Notes under the pieces: generated by a model
What the model was told of the DNA's origin: nothing
What the model saw: the letters and a program-made list of their open reading frames with translations, nothing else
Databases searched by the model: none
NCBI RefSeq assembly: GCF_963169125.1
Contig: NC_084793.1
Location: forward strand, 42,031,578-42,095,577
Source of the DNA: Humulus lupulus
Taxonomy: Eukaryota > Streptophyta > Magnoliopsida > Rosales > Cannabaceae
Length of the DNA stretch: 64,000 nt
Direction of reading: 5' to 3'
Shown: piece after piece, positions 11,431 to 22,406 of the stretch
Numbering within the stretch: position 1 is the stretch's first letter
Layout: each line of letters begins with the position of its first letter
Position numbers and translations under genes: made by a program

Positions 11431-12171
11431 ATAAATTATTAAGTAAATTTTTTTCATAGAAGTGATATATTTATGTTTTGATGTGATATGTAAATTATTC
11501 GGATCACCACAATGAAACTGGTTTGAACTCAGGGCCTCTTTCAAAGTGAAAAATTAACCTTACTTTTTTTGTTTCTCTTGGCCAATAAAATGAAGCCAAA
11601 TGGCACTTGATTACAATAGCACTCTTGTGTATGCATTTTTTTCCACATATCACATAATTGAATAAGATAATTTGGATATTGAAATTTGCTAAAAAAAAAT
11701 TGTCTCATGGAGTTTCCTAGTGATTTATTTTAATATTTTTTTTGTTTTAAATTTTAAAAAACTATACTATATATATATATTTTTGTATGGGAATACAATT
11801 CGAAATTGAGACATTCTCTATGTAAGAGGAGAGACTTGGTATCACTAAGCTAATGACCACAAAATTATATTATATATATATTTTTTAATTTTTTTTTTAA
11901 ATCTGAAATTTTTATTTGAATCCAAGCAAGAGAAAATAATAAATTTTGGATTTTTTTTTCTTTTCTAAATCCAAAACCCAATAAAAGGGTAAAAGAATAG
12001 TTTTAAAAAATATATATATAGCCAATTTAAATCAAATTACATTAAGTAGGAAGAGATGATTGATTCTCTTTAATAAAGCAAGCATGTTCTTAAAGAATTA
12101 GGAACTAAATTTGATGCTTTTCAAAGAAAAATTAGAGCACTTTAAAAGCATTGAAAGCATAATAATAATAT

Positions 12172-12203
12172 GAAAGAAAGAAAGAAAGAAAGAAAGAAAG
12201 AAA
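12172..12203 (+). repeat. (GAAA)8 microsatellite
   Basis: Eight perfect GAAA units in AT-rich intergenic DNA. Confidence 0.95.
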
Positions 12204-13172
12204 AATGCTGCCATTACCGTAATGCATATTCCCATAAAGCATATCATCCAAGTTAAGCACTTCATTTCATTATATATGCTTGGCTTGCTACGACAACAAT
12301 CACATGAAATGTTGTAATCAACCCCTACTTTATTTACCTTTTCATTTGCAATTTTGTTAAATCTTGCATTTTTTCTTCTTCTTATATATTCTTCTTCTCC
12401 TTTCCAGGCTATTTTGGTTTGTCCTATGAAGTAAAGGAGGAAAATAATAAAGAGATCACCGTGTCATATATATTGGAGAACAAAAAACTTTATATATGTT
12501 TCCATGAGACTTTTAATAAAGAAAATAATATGACTTAGTTACTATATTTATAGTTTGTATGACTATTTTGGGTTATCGTATGGAGCATATCTATATATAT
12601 TATTCTCTTAGTATTGATCCTACCTGTTTAGAGACATTTGAAGGATAAAAATATTAATATCGATCGACAGAAATATCCATACTTCGATTTTATGAAAATA
12701 TTGGAAAAAATATGGATATCGGTGAAGATTTTCCAAAACTTTATCAAAATTAGAGATAAATTCTTAATTTTTTTTCTTCGTAAAATCTTAAAAAATGTAA
12801 AGCATTCAATAATACATACATTAACATTAGCCATATATTGGAAAATATCTCCACAATTATTGTATATAAGTACGACAATATATTACACATTTAATAAGAA
12901 AAATATCAATACCAAAACAAACTATTAGGAGTTCGAAAGTATTATTTCTACAATCTTAGAATTTGAGTATATTTACAAGTAAGTATTAATATTAAACCAA
13001 CAAAAACGAGTAGATGAATATAATTAAAAATTCTGTTGGTACTAGATTATTAGTAGATCTTATTCTATAGTTGTGAGGTTAAGAAATGTTGTTAAAATTT
13101 AGTTACAAGATTCTCCACAAAAAAATTACTTACAAGAGCCTCTATGATTATGTTTTCATTTTTATAAAATGG

Positions 13173-13195
13173 TTTTTTTTTTTTTTTTTTTTTTT
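13173..13195 (+). repeat. T23 homopolymer
   Basis: Uninterrupted run of about 23 T. It could be a poly(A) remnant of a minus-strand retroposon, but no retroposon body is recognisable beside it. Confidence 0.9.
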
Positions 13196-13432
13196 ATGTT
13201 TTGTTCGATATTTATTATATATTTTTTTAAATTATCCACAACATTTTGGAAAAATACTATATGTAGTTAAATCGATATTTTGTCGACAATGATATTTTCA
13301 CAACATTTTCATGATATTTTGACAGATAATTTACACTAAAAAAGTATTAATAAAATCTTGTAAAATAAGATATTTCTATCAAAATATCTTCAATAATATC
13401 GATTTTGAGAGAGCAATACGATTAGCGATTTC

Positions 13433-14250
13433 TGTTGACGTCGTTTTTCGTTAACTTAAATCATAGAACAATTAAACAATGTAAACTATGAAGCGAATGA
13501 ATAATAAAGAAAAACAATAAGGTTTTTACGTGGTTCAACAGTTAATTATGCCTAGTCTACGAGTCTATGTTATTAAGACTTAGAATTTTCTGGAAATTCT
13601 TTAGAGATGAATTATCCAGAGCTTTCTCTCAAGAAATCAGAAATCGATCATTTACAAGTGGTCATTCCCCCTCTATTTATAGGGAAGGTTACAGTGTTCA
13701 TTCCCACATATTTCAGGAAGATATTTTGTACATCAATTCAAATAATGACATTAAATGCAATATCTCCTATATACATGGAAACGTCCCATAAAAATCGGGA
13801 ACAAATAACAGACTAAATGGTGTCCCTTAAATATTAGGATTACACAACAATAAATATGTTCACACGTAATGGGCTATCCCAGGTGACTCACCAGGTCTTC
13901 GAGATCAGCAATCGACATTGTGACTGTCAAGACTTATGGAACTGTTACGAACTTGCCACCCAACTTCAGGCCATGCTCGGGATAGGTAGATATTGTCGAA
14001 GCTATCACACCCGAGCTTGTACTTCCCAAGCTCGGACTATTTTATCTGAAGACAATCGGTAACAGATGTATCCCAGTGTCGTGCCATTCGAACTCAGAAA
14101 ATATCCCGAGGTTACACATCTTCGAGGTCGTTGTTTTACTTCAGAGATCATACGACTGGACCATATGATGTTTTCATATGTTTCGAGCTCACACCTGACG
14201 AGCCTAGTTTTTGAGGTCATAACCTCTTGTCTCGAAATCTGTGTGTAACA
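13433..14250 (-). repeat. 3' LTR of the Tat element
   Basis: 818-bp repeat beginning (plus strand) TGTTGACGTCG and ending GTGTAACA. The minus-strand TATA box CTATAAATAGA is at 13672-13682. The polypurine tract lies just to its right, so this is the 3' LTR. Confidence 0.93.
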
Positions 14251-14262
14251 TTTTGCCCCCTC
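14251..14262 (-). other. Polypurine tract of the Tat element
   Basis: The minus strand reads GAGGGGGCAAAA directly against the 3' LTR start (TGTTACAC). This fixes the element's orientation. Confidence 0.85.
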
Positions 14263-14523
14263 AAAAGTATTAGTTCGAATCCTATGAGAAGTAAACTTTT
14301 GAACTGCTCCTCTTGGAAACTGTACCATCAAATACACTCGAGAGTGGACACGCGTCAGCCGGGTATTGACCAATCAAAGTACTTGAGTGCCTTGAAACCC
14401 TGCCCACGTTCATTCGCCTGCCAACTTTATGGTACTATCATTTCATTGGTCCCTGACCGTCGGATCGGATACGAAATCTGGCCAATGGCCTAGATTAGTT
14501 TGGCTTTTAACTTTCCCAGGGGT

Positions 14524-14534
14524 CTATAAATATA
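14524..14534 (+). promoter_or_regulatory. Plus-strand TATA box for the Tat antisense ORF
   Basis: CTATAAATATA followed about 30-50 bases later by a pyrimidine-rich leader and an A-rich 5' UTR (GAGAGAAAAAAGAAG). It lies only 270 bp inside the 3' LTR and faces away from it, opposite to gag-pol. Position and orientation fit a dedicated promoter for the accessory gene at 15241-19321. This is inference from motif and position. Confidence 0.6.
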
Positions 14535-15240
14535 TCCCCATTCATCTTCCCCACTTTACTTTCACGTTCAAGCTTTCAGAGAGAAAAAAGAAGAAAAAAC
14601 CAGAAATTTCTTTGCCCAGCTCTTGCATGTTCTCCAAGCCGAGAAGACAAAGCAACGTTGGCCTCTTCGACTCTGTGAGATCGTTTCTGCAACCGCTTAT
14701 TCGATCATCAATCTCTCTGTTTTCGCCGATTGCATTGTGTAAGTCTCTGTTCATAGCTTTGTATGCCCGTATATATACATTGTTTTCATGCACGTTTATA
14801 TTGTTGCACTGTTGGTTCACTCACTAGTTTTGCACACTAGAGTGTTTTAGCTGATAAATATTAGTCTTAAGTTCTAATGTCATGGGTTCCAAACCCAGAA
14901 TCTGTGTAAAAGACCCAAATATGGTTCTTCTACTGAGTTTTTGAATTTCGGATGACATATCTTGTACACCAAGATATTGGGTACAAAATTAGGGTTTTTA
15001 AATTGCACGTTTCCCAAAAATATCACTTTTTGAGTAACCGCCAACTTTTTTCCCTGAAATATCAGGATCTTCAAAAATAAATCCACCTTCCTTCCTTTCC
15101 GTGGGATACACGCTCCGAGACTGGCCTCGTCCTTTGGATCGAGTTTGCCCCGTAGCCTCGATCATTCGAGCTTAAGTCATCCTAATATTCATTCTTGATT
15201 TCTTGTTCGCCTAACCCTCACCATTTTGCTCTTTTGCTAG
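14535..15240 (+). other. 5' leader with a probable intron, antisense ORF of the Tat element
   Basis: Leader downstream of the TATA box. A strong donor (GT at 14739, GTAAGT) and an acceptor CTTTTGCTAG (ending 15240) directly abut the ATG at 15241, suggesting a 5' UTR intron of about 500 bp. No protein signal lies inside it. Confidence 0.5.
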
Positions 15241-15724
15241 ATGCCGCAGAACTCGGGAAAGCGGTGGGGGTCAAAGTTCGCAATTCTTTACTCACCAAAA
15301 ACTCCAAGCCCAGAGTCACCTTTCACTTGGAATCAGCGCTTGATTCAGGAGTACCAACTAAGGCGTGAGCAAGAAGATACCCGAGATCACTTTCGACGTC
15401 AAATCGACAAGGTCGAGGAGAGGAAAAGGAAGAGACTTAGGGTCGCCATCCACCCGGATCCAGATCCAGACCCCGAGCCCAGACCAATCCCCATCGATCC
15501 CACTCTTAGAGTGACAATCGCCTTCAAGCCGGGGGACCATCAATTTTCACTGATGGGAGAACCATCAAACCCCCCTTCTACCTCACAGTCAACCTCTATT
15601 CCCACCTCGACGAGAGAATTCTTCGAGGCCGAGCACTATTGGAGCTCGATTTCTTCATTAGGGAAGATCTCCGACATCTTGGCCCTTCACAATATTGAAC
15701 TATCGGGCTCGCTGAGGTGTCGAG

Positions 15725-17023
15725 TGTTGCGATATTTTTGCTATGCAAGTGCACACAGTCGCAATTCGTAATAAAATGGTAAAAACCAAGTATCGTCCTC
15801 AAGGACTGATTTATCAATTACCAATCAACCAATCTTTTTAATTCTATTTGATTGAACAATTTCAGAGATTTTAAATAAAGAAAAATACTAACGAAGCACA
15901 ATGAAAATTTAAAAAGAAAATAACAGAGAAAATGAAATTAGGACAATTATGATCCTCTATTTTCCACCCTTTAATTTCCTAATGCAAGAATTATATCCCA
16001 TTCTCCCTATTCAAGAAAAAGTTGCAAAAACACTTCATAATCTGGTTAAGATTTATAAAATTCAATCTAAATGACAACTTCCTATATTTCTAAGGTAAGT
16101 TGAATCATGAAGAAGGCATTAAACACGTAACTTAGAAAAAATAGGCAAACAATTTAGATACTTTCGTTCTAAATTGAATTTGCATCCAAACAATCAAAGC
16201 ATATCAAATTTCACTTTTCAGATTTTAATTTGATTCATGAAATAACAATTAAAGGTGATCAATCAATAATTGCACAAATGACACAGATTTTAAGGAATTG
16301 AAAGAGATGAAGAAGAACAATAATTCTGCATTAATCCATAAAAGGGTTTCCAAAAGATTCACATAATAGCCCTAAAAGGAAATTAGCTCATAATATTCAT
16401 TCTAGCAGCCATAGAATTCAATTACAAACATAAAACTAATAAAGACAGATGAAGAAAACTCAAGAATGGATCCTCCAATGGTGTCCTCCGCTCTCCGCCG
16501 TCGTCACCCACTGTTCAACCCTCCAAAAATGCCCCTCTCTGTCTAATTAATCGTCATTTAACCTAATTAGTGTTTCGTTAAGCTTGAAATGACTAAAAAG
16601 TCCTTAATTAAAAAATTTGCATTTTTCTCATTTCTAGACACATCCTGCGGTTGCAGGATGTCATTCCTGCGGTCGCAGGAATGCTCTAGAAATGCAAAAA
16701 CTTCTCTGGAGCTGCGACCGCAAGACACACTTCCTGTGGTCGCAGGAAGTGCTCCGAAGCACGTTTTCCACCAATTTTTTGTCATTTTGTCTATGTTTCC
16801 ACCATGTTTCCACACATAATGTCTTGAAACTCCACAATCAACACGAAATCCATCTTATTAATCATATTTAACATGTTTTTTCTCATTTCACTCCATATTA
16901 TGCAATTGACCATTAAAACCTGAAACAAGAAGAAAACAAGCATAAATCTGCACTAAACAATCCTAAATAACTAAAAACACAACCTAAAACGATCTCTAAA
17001 ACAAACCTAAAATGACCCTAACA
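15725..17023 (+). mobile_element. Solo LTR inside the antisense ORF
   Basis: 1299-bp block bounded by TGTTGCGATATT and GACCCTAACA and flanked by a perfect 5-bp duplication TCGAG (15720-15724 and 17024-17028). It has no coding capacity and no second LTR, so it is a solo LTR left by LTR-LTR recombination. The family is not identified. Strand is assigned arbitrarily from the left end. It interrupts the accessory ORF, and it carries three hairpin-forming words at 16641-16751. Confidence 0.85.
16641..16751. repeat. Cluster of hairpin words (TCCTGCG/CGCAGGA) in a solo LTR
   Basis: Three inverted repeats in 111 bp: 16641-16660 (stem CATCCTGC, 4-base loop), 16662-16683 (stem CATTCCTGCG, 2-base loop) and 16728-16751 (stem CACTTCCTG, 6-base loop). 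A related half-word GCTGCGACCGCA lies between them (from about 16711). The stems share TCCTG but differ outside it, with compensating changes on both arms. Confidence 0.9.
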
Positions 17024-19321
17024 TCGAGCTCCGACCTCCCACGAGCGAAGTTGCCACACCCCGGGAGATGGGAACCCCGACAACAAGTTGAAGTATGCGG
17101 CTTGGAGCTAGCAACACATGAGGGTAGGGGCTTTATTGCCCTTAAAGTCCTTTTTCAAGAACTTCTTGGACTTCGTTGGGCTCGCCCCTTTCCAGCTCAA
17201 CACCAATTCGTACAGGGTTTTGTCTGCCCTGAGGTCGCTTTACCATGAGCTAAAGTGGGGAAGACCTTCACCAAAGGAGATTCTGTATCTCTTTTGTTTG
17301 AAAAGCAATCCCTCCTGAGCTCGGGGAGGAGACGACTTCTATTACCTTTCGAGCTATCCCAAGGAGAAAAAAATATTTGAGGATCTACCCAACCATCCCC
17401 CAGATTTCAAGAAGGCTTTCTTTCGAACGGATGGCCTGCCTCCTTCCAAACACTACTCGTTCAGGCGAATCCGTAAGTACATAAAAAATTTCTTCTTTTT
17501 GTGCTCGAGTTTTTGCTCAGGCTCTACCAGTCATAATATGTTCATTTTTCCAGCCAACTACCGTCGACCCACTCCCACCGGAGATGAAAGAGCATAAGGA
17601 GCCTTTGCTCCAACTTCCGTACGGCAGGCGCTCCCTTTCCTATCTTCTTCATGAAGATAGGCTTCGAGCCTGTGGCCTCCTGGAGAAGGATCAGTCCACG
17701 TTCGACTAGTCCAACAAAAATATACCAAGTGGGAGTTCGTGCCTCTCCCAACTGGCAGCCTTCCTCTGAGGCAAAGTGCTAAGCCACAATCCCCAACTCG
17801 ACGCCGCAGGAGCCTGCAGTCGGGGAACGAGACCAATGATGAGGCCTCGAGCTCGAGCGATAGAGGTATGGTCATCCTTAGCTCGGACTTATGGTTTCCC
17901 TCACTACTTAAGCATAAGCCCGATAGATTAGTCTTGTGTAAGGATGATAGGGACCATTTTTATGTATGGTCCTGGGTAGATGAGAGGGTTCATAGGTTCG
18001 ATAGTTGGCTCGGGAAGTATGACACTATGTATAGTCTGAACGAGGTATGGAACGGAATAGCCGTTCAATACGGGACAAATGACTATAGAGACCTTTCGAG
18101 GTTGACTTCCACATATAGGGTAGGTACTCCCCCGCCTCCTCTGAAGATGGGGGAATTACGTGGTCGCCAAGCACGAGCTCAGGGGAGAGTTCCAGTTAGG
18201 TTTCTCTCTACTTGTCCTTTTATTCCTTGCCTGTCTGCACCATGCTAACTTTTTGTCTTGGAATATCTTATAATGCAGTGTAATTGTGGAGGTGCTATGG
18301 ACTCCGACCTCGACATCGGGCTTGCCAGTGGCGAGGGGGCCTAGAGGAGTAAGTGCCCGAGGGGCTCGCGAAAGTTAGACCGACCTGCCAAGGTCCTTAA
18401 GAGGATTGAGAAGACTCCTCCTCCACCAGCTCCCACTGTTACGAGCCCAGCTGTGGATCCGACTCCTCAGGTCGAAGCATCCACTACGGTCGAGCTCCAG
18501 CCTCCTCCGATCATGGTTCACTCAACACTTGGCCTACCCCCGAAAAAGCCCTCGGCCTCCACAGCACGCATGTTGTCGATTTCTACTCATGTCGATGAGT
18601 ATGTAATTGACAATGTTGTCGGGCCCCATGGGGCTACACTTGGCTCGAACATTCTGTCCTGAGTGGGCCAGAGCTTTGGTGGCTTTAACGCCCCTCAGTG
18701 GTAGTTTTTGAAAAATGTTCGGGACTACAATACACTTTATGACAAGAGTATCGAGATCACTGCTGCAGTAAATTCTCTCATCTTATTATTAGTTGTACTT
18801 GTGCTTAGTGTATGTTCTAATTTGATTTCTTTGTGTGCCAGGATATTACTGTCTCTGCTCAGCTTAATTATAAGTTGAACAATGAGGTCCATTCGAGCAT
18901 GTCCTATGCCTAAGAGTTGAAGGATCTCCAACTTAAGCATATTGACAAGCTCAAGGCTGCAAAGGCAAAGATGGAGGTTGAAGCTGAACAGATAAAGGCC
19001 AAGACAGCCGAGCTCGAGAAGGTGAATGCCCAGCTCACGAAGCTTGAGAGGATCAATACAAAGCTTGAGGAGGAGAAAGCAGCCACTTTCGAGATAATGG
19101 AGGGTGAAAAGGCTCGTATCCTTGTAGAGTTTAAGGAGAAGAAGGATCGGGCGGTCGACCTGGCCATGTATAGGATCTGGGCTAGTAATGTCGATCTCGA
19201 TACCAACTTCCTAGGCTCTTTTGAGGCAGATTTCGTGCCCAAATGGCAGGCTCAACTCGACGCGGAGGACGCTGCTCGAGACGAGGCAGAGAGAGCCAAG
19301 GAGGATGCTCCTCCCTCCTAA

Positions 19322-20557
19322 CTCTCGACCTGGGGCTGCGTCCCTTTGAATCTTTTGTAATAGCTTTTATTTTCTTTTTTATGCCCCTGGGGCCAAGACA
19401 ATTTATAGCTCGCTTAAGAGCTATTTTTTCTTTTATTTATGATATTCGTGTTTGACTTTACTTTAATATTTTTTCTTTTTATTTCTTAAGTCAAAATATT
19501 TCAAGAAATTCATATTAGGTGTCCTTATGTCTATTTATTCATACAAACATGTGGTGGATTTTTAAGCTCAAGCTTCGATGCATTCACTCATAGTTTACTC
19601 AACGTATCCGTGTCCGACCTCGTTATTTTTCAAGGTCGAAAGTTACTTTTACCATGCACCCGAAGGTACTTATATGGCGTGTAACGTAGGTGGTTTAGTT
19701 ATATCTTGCATTTTTAGTTACTTTTCCTCGTCCTTGGGTAGCTCCCCAAGGTTATGAGGTCGAAACTATCTTTTTGCAAGATATTCCAGCCTCAATCTCG
19801 ACTTAGCTTGAAGTAGGTTATGTTTTAACTTATTGTCGATTAGTTTAAGCTGGTTTGTTCCAAACCTATTTAGGTTGTGTTTGGTTTGTAATCCATACAC
19901 TTATATTCTTGATCTAGTTATATCTAGATCACGTATTCGGTTATATCCAAATTATCTTGGCTCGCGCATTTGGTTATATCCAAACACTTTTATTTTTAAT
20001 GCCCAAATTATTTTAGCTCGCGTATTTGGTTATATCCAAACACTTTTATTTTTAATAATTTGGTTATGTCCAAACTATCTTAGCTCGCCCATCTGGTTAT
20101 ATCCAAACACTTTTATGCTTTTCGTATATGCTATTTTATTTTTTCAAGCTGACGGTATATATACCACTAATGCCCCCTTAATATCCTATGAGTGTGACCA
20201 TAGGTTATTAAATCAAGAGAGTTTGCAAAAAATACAGCATATTGAAATGAAAACGAGGTTTATTCGAAATTGAACAATTTATTAACAGAAACACAGCAAA
20301 GATAAACAAGCATGGTTACAGGTGTCATTGTTCCTACACTATTGATAGTAAGGTCGCAGATGTTCACCATTCCATGCTCGTGGTACCAAATTCCCATTCA
20401 ATCTTGCCAATTTGTAGACACCAGGTCAGATAACTGATTCGATCTAATAAGGTCATTCCAAATTAGGTCCGAGCACGCCAGCACCTGGGTCCCGTGTAGC
20501 CAAGAATACAAGCCTCAACACCAAATCGCCCACACCGAATTTTCTATGTCAAACCCT
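19322..20557. other. Tat 3' spacer between the antisense ORF and integrase
   Basis: Non-coding region between two genes pointing toward each other. It holds the tandem TTTGGTTATATCCAAA words (19938-20115). At its right end (about 20330-20557) is the decayed C-terminal tail of the minus-strand integrase frame. No other gene is seen. Confidence 0.55.
19938..20115. repeat. Tandem repeat of the self-complementary word TTTGGTTATATCCAAA
   Basis: Five copies or near copies of GGTTATATCCAAA at about 19939, 19971, 20027, 20062 (GGTTATGTCCAAA) and 20094, each preceded by (A/T)GCTCGC.CAT-like sequence and followed by CACTTTTAT. Each word can pair with itself (TTTGG...CCAAA). Spacing is 32-56 bp. Confidence 0.8.
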
Positions 20558-21424
20558 CTAATTGAAATACTGGGTAGCTTGCTGTTGGTATGCAACATTT
20601 TTTAGTTGAGCCTCATCCCTTCTTTCTTCAATCAGGTCCAGACTTACTTTGAGTTGGTATTGGTTCGAGGCTTGGTCATAAGCGTTGGTTCGGATGGTGG
20701 GTGTTTCGACCTCGATTGGCAGCATAGCCTCGCATCCATATGCCAGAGAAAAAGGGGTATGTCCCGTTGAAGTATGGGCTGTGGTTCGATATGCCCACAC
20801 AACTTGGGGCAACTCTTCGGGCCATTTCCCCTTAGCTTCTTCCAACCTTTTCTTCATAGAACTCTTCAGGGTTTTATTTACAACCTCGACTTTCCTATTC
20901 TCTTGGGGATGGGCCACAGAAGAGAAACTTTTCATTATCCCATTTTTCTCGCAAAAGCTGGTAAACAAGTCGCTATCGAATTGGGTATTGTTATCGGACA
21001 CAATTTTCCTTGGCATCCCATATCGGCTGATGATGTTTTTTACTACGAAGTCCAAGACTTTCTTCGAGGTAATTGTTGCCAGAGGTTCGGCCTCGATCCA
21101 CTTTGTAAAGTAATCTACTGCGACTACTGTATACTTGACTCCGCCTTTTCTAGTTGGCAACGAGCCTATGAGGTCGATTCCCCAGATCGCAAATGGCCAT
21201 GGGGAGGTCATCATAGTTAGCTCGGAAGGTGGGGCTCGAGGGATTGTGGTGAACCATTGACACTTATCGCATTTCTTGACGTAATCAAACGAATCTGCTC
21301 TGATGGTAGGCCAGAAGTACCCTTGGCGTATGATTTTCTTGGATAGGCTATCCCCCCCAGTGTGATCTCCACAGAATCCTTCATGAATCTCTTCTATCAT
21401 TTTCTTAGCCTCGGGTGGAGTCAC
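20558..21424 (-). CDS. Tat integrase (fragment of the pol frame)
   Basis: 288-codon open stretch with the integrase zinc domain (HEGFCGDHTG...CDKCQ), the catalytic core with D in GIDLIGSLP, D in VSDNNTQF and E in KVEVVNKTLK, and the typical VWAYRTTAHTSTGHTPFSL block. The DDE residues are present. It inserts the cDNA copy into the genome. The frame is separated from the RNase H part by a stop at 21425-21427, so it cannot be expressed as one polyprotein. Assigned to Tat by the GYFWPTIRADSF/TPFSLAYGCEAMLPIE style of integrase, from memory of the family. Confidence 0.85.
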   Translation of the reverse strand: MTPPEAKKMIEEIHEGFCGDHTGGDSLSKKIIRQGYFWPTIRADSFDYVKKCDKCQWFTTIPRAPPSELTMMTSPWPFAIWGIDLIGSLPTRKGGVKYTVVAVDYFTKWIEAEPLATITSKKVLDFVVKNIISRYGMPRKIVSDNNTQFDSDLFTSFCEKNGIMKSFSSVAHPQENRKVEVVNKTLKSSMKKRLEEAKGKWPEELPQVVWAYRTTAHTSTGHTPFSLAYGCEAMLPIEVETPTIRTNAYDQASNQYQLKVSLDLIEERRDEAQLKNVAYQQQATQYFN

Positions 21425-21427
21425 ACA

Positions 21428-22332
21428 TCAGAGTAATGACATAGAGTATCCTCTTCTATATAGCCTTCCATCCACAATGGTGTACCTGGGAATCTGATAC
21501 ATCAGTTTTCGAGCCTTGGTCCGTTCTTCTGGGAGAATGTCGGTTTCAAGGTACTCAATTATCGGGGTCATCCAGGTTGGCTCGGAGTTGATCATGCAGA
21601 CATCTTCCTGCTCAGGCTCGCTTATACTGGGTGTCGATAGATGTTTGATTGGCACGACATTCAGCTCGTCGACCTCAGTGGATGCGGCGAGCCTGGCTAA
21701 GGAGTCTGCATTCGAATTTTGCTCTCGGGGAACCTGTTCTATCGTGTAAAATTCGAAATGCTTGAGTGCTGCCTTTGTTTTTTCTAAATATGCGACCATT
21801 CTCATCCCACGAGCCTGGTATTCCCCTAAGATTTGGTTGACCACGAACTGGAAGTCACTGTAGCAATGTATCGCCTTAGCCTTGAGTTCCTTAGCTATTC
21901 GAAGTCCTACCAGTAGAGCTTCGTATTCAGCCTCATTATTTGACGCTTCGAAGTCAAATCTCAAAGCGGAGTGAAACCGACTTCCTGTTGGGGTGATCAG
22001 TATTACTCCTGCCCCGACCCATTTTCATTGGAAGACCCATCAACATAAAGTTTCCATAACTCGCGGGCTGGGGTTATAACTTCGTCGTTAGTCATTCCAA
22101 TGCATTCCACTATGAAGTCTGCCAGGGCCTGTCCTCTTATGGTTGTCCTCAGATGGTAGATGATCTCGAATTTTGTGACTTCAATGGTCGATTTTAGTAA
22201 TCGACCCGAGGCTTCTGGCTTGGATAAGACTTGTCTTAGTGTTTGGTCGGTTAGCACATGGATGGGGTGCGCTTGGAAGTAAGGTCGGAGCTTTCGAGAT
22301 GAGTGGATTAGGCTGAGAGCCAACTTCTCCAT
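21428..22332 (-). pseudogene. Tat RNase H and connection domain, frameshifted
   Basis: Two overlapping minus frames (22332-22003 and 21964-21428). The first has the RT connection/RNase H start (PIHVLTDQTLRQVLSKPEASG, ELWKLYVDGSSNENGSG). The second has RNase H residues SNEAEYEALLVGLRIA and the domain end PREQNSNADSLARLA. The break between them near 21970-22010 is a frameshift. The catalytic-region motif reads YSDFQFVVNQ. Confidence 0.8.
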
Positions 22333-22406
22333 TAGGGAGTATCTCGATTCTGCCCCAGTAACCTTTTGCTGACATAGTATACAGGCTTTTGCACCTTCTG
22401 TTATTC

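Larger units (their letters stand above)
8461..13427. other. Gene-free AT-rich intergenic stretch
   Basis: No reading frame with recognisable protein similarity on either strand. Contents: long A/T runs, a degenerate tandem AT repeat (11060-11430), a GAAA microsatellite (12172-12203), a T23 tract (13173-13195), and a direct repeat GCCAAATGGCACTT at 9982-9995 and 11595-11608 flanking the most AT-rich block. The segment 10840-10890 has an ACGTGCAATGCAC motif resembling words seen near plant Helitron ends, but no firm termini were found. Confidence 0.6.
15241..19321 (+). pseudogene. Tat accessory antisense ORF: PF04195-like domain plus C-terminal coiled coil (broken)
   Basis: Gene on the strand opposite to gag-pol. 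Exon segments inferred from splice sites: 15241-15724 joined across a solo LTR to 17029-17472, then 17554-17875, 18279-18767 and 18842-19321. The middle part resembles the plant 'putative gypsy-type transposon' domain (PF04195): FFKNFLDFVGLAPFQLNTNS, then ELKWGRPSPKEILYLF and FRTDGLPPSKHYSFRR. The C-terminus is a long charged coiled coil (ELEKVNAQLTKLERINTKLEEEK). Stops occur after splicing: one TAG at about 17112, a TGA-type break near 17598, others near 18342 and 18912. Tat elements are known to carry such antisense ORFs of unknown function. This copy is inactivated, and exon limits are tentative. Confidence 0.65.

Noticed and set aside
14005..14373. Minus-strand 122-codon frame spanning the Tat 3' LTR edge
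   Set aside because: It crosses the LTR boundary and polypurine tract, has no family resemblance, and shows no matching frame of this length in the other LTR.
20685..21220. Plus-strand frames of about 142-148 codons
   Set aside because: They are shadows of the Tat integrase on the opposite strand, with no similarity of their own.
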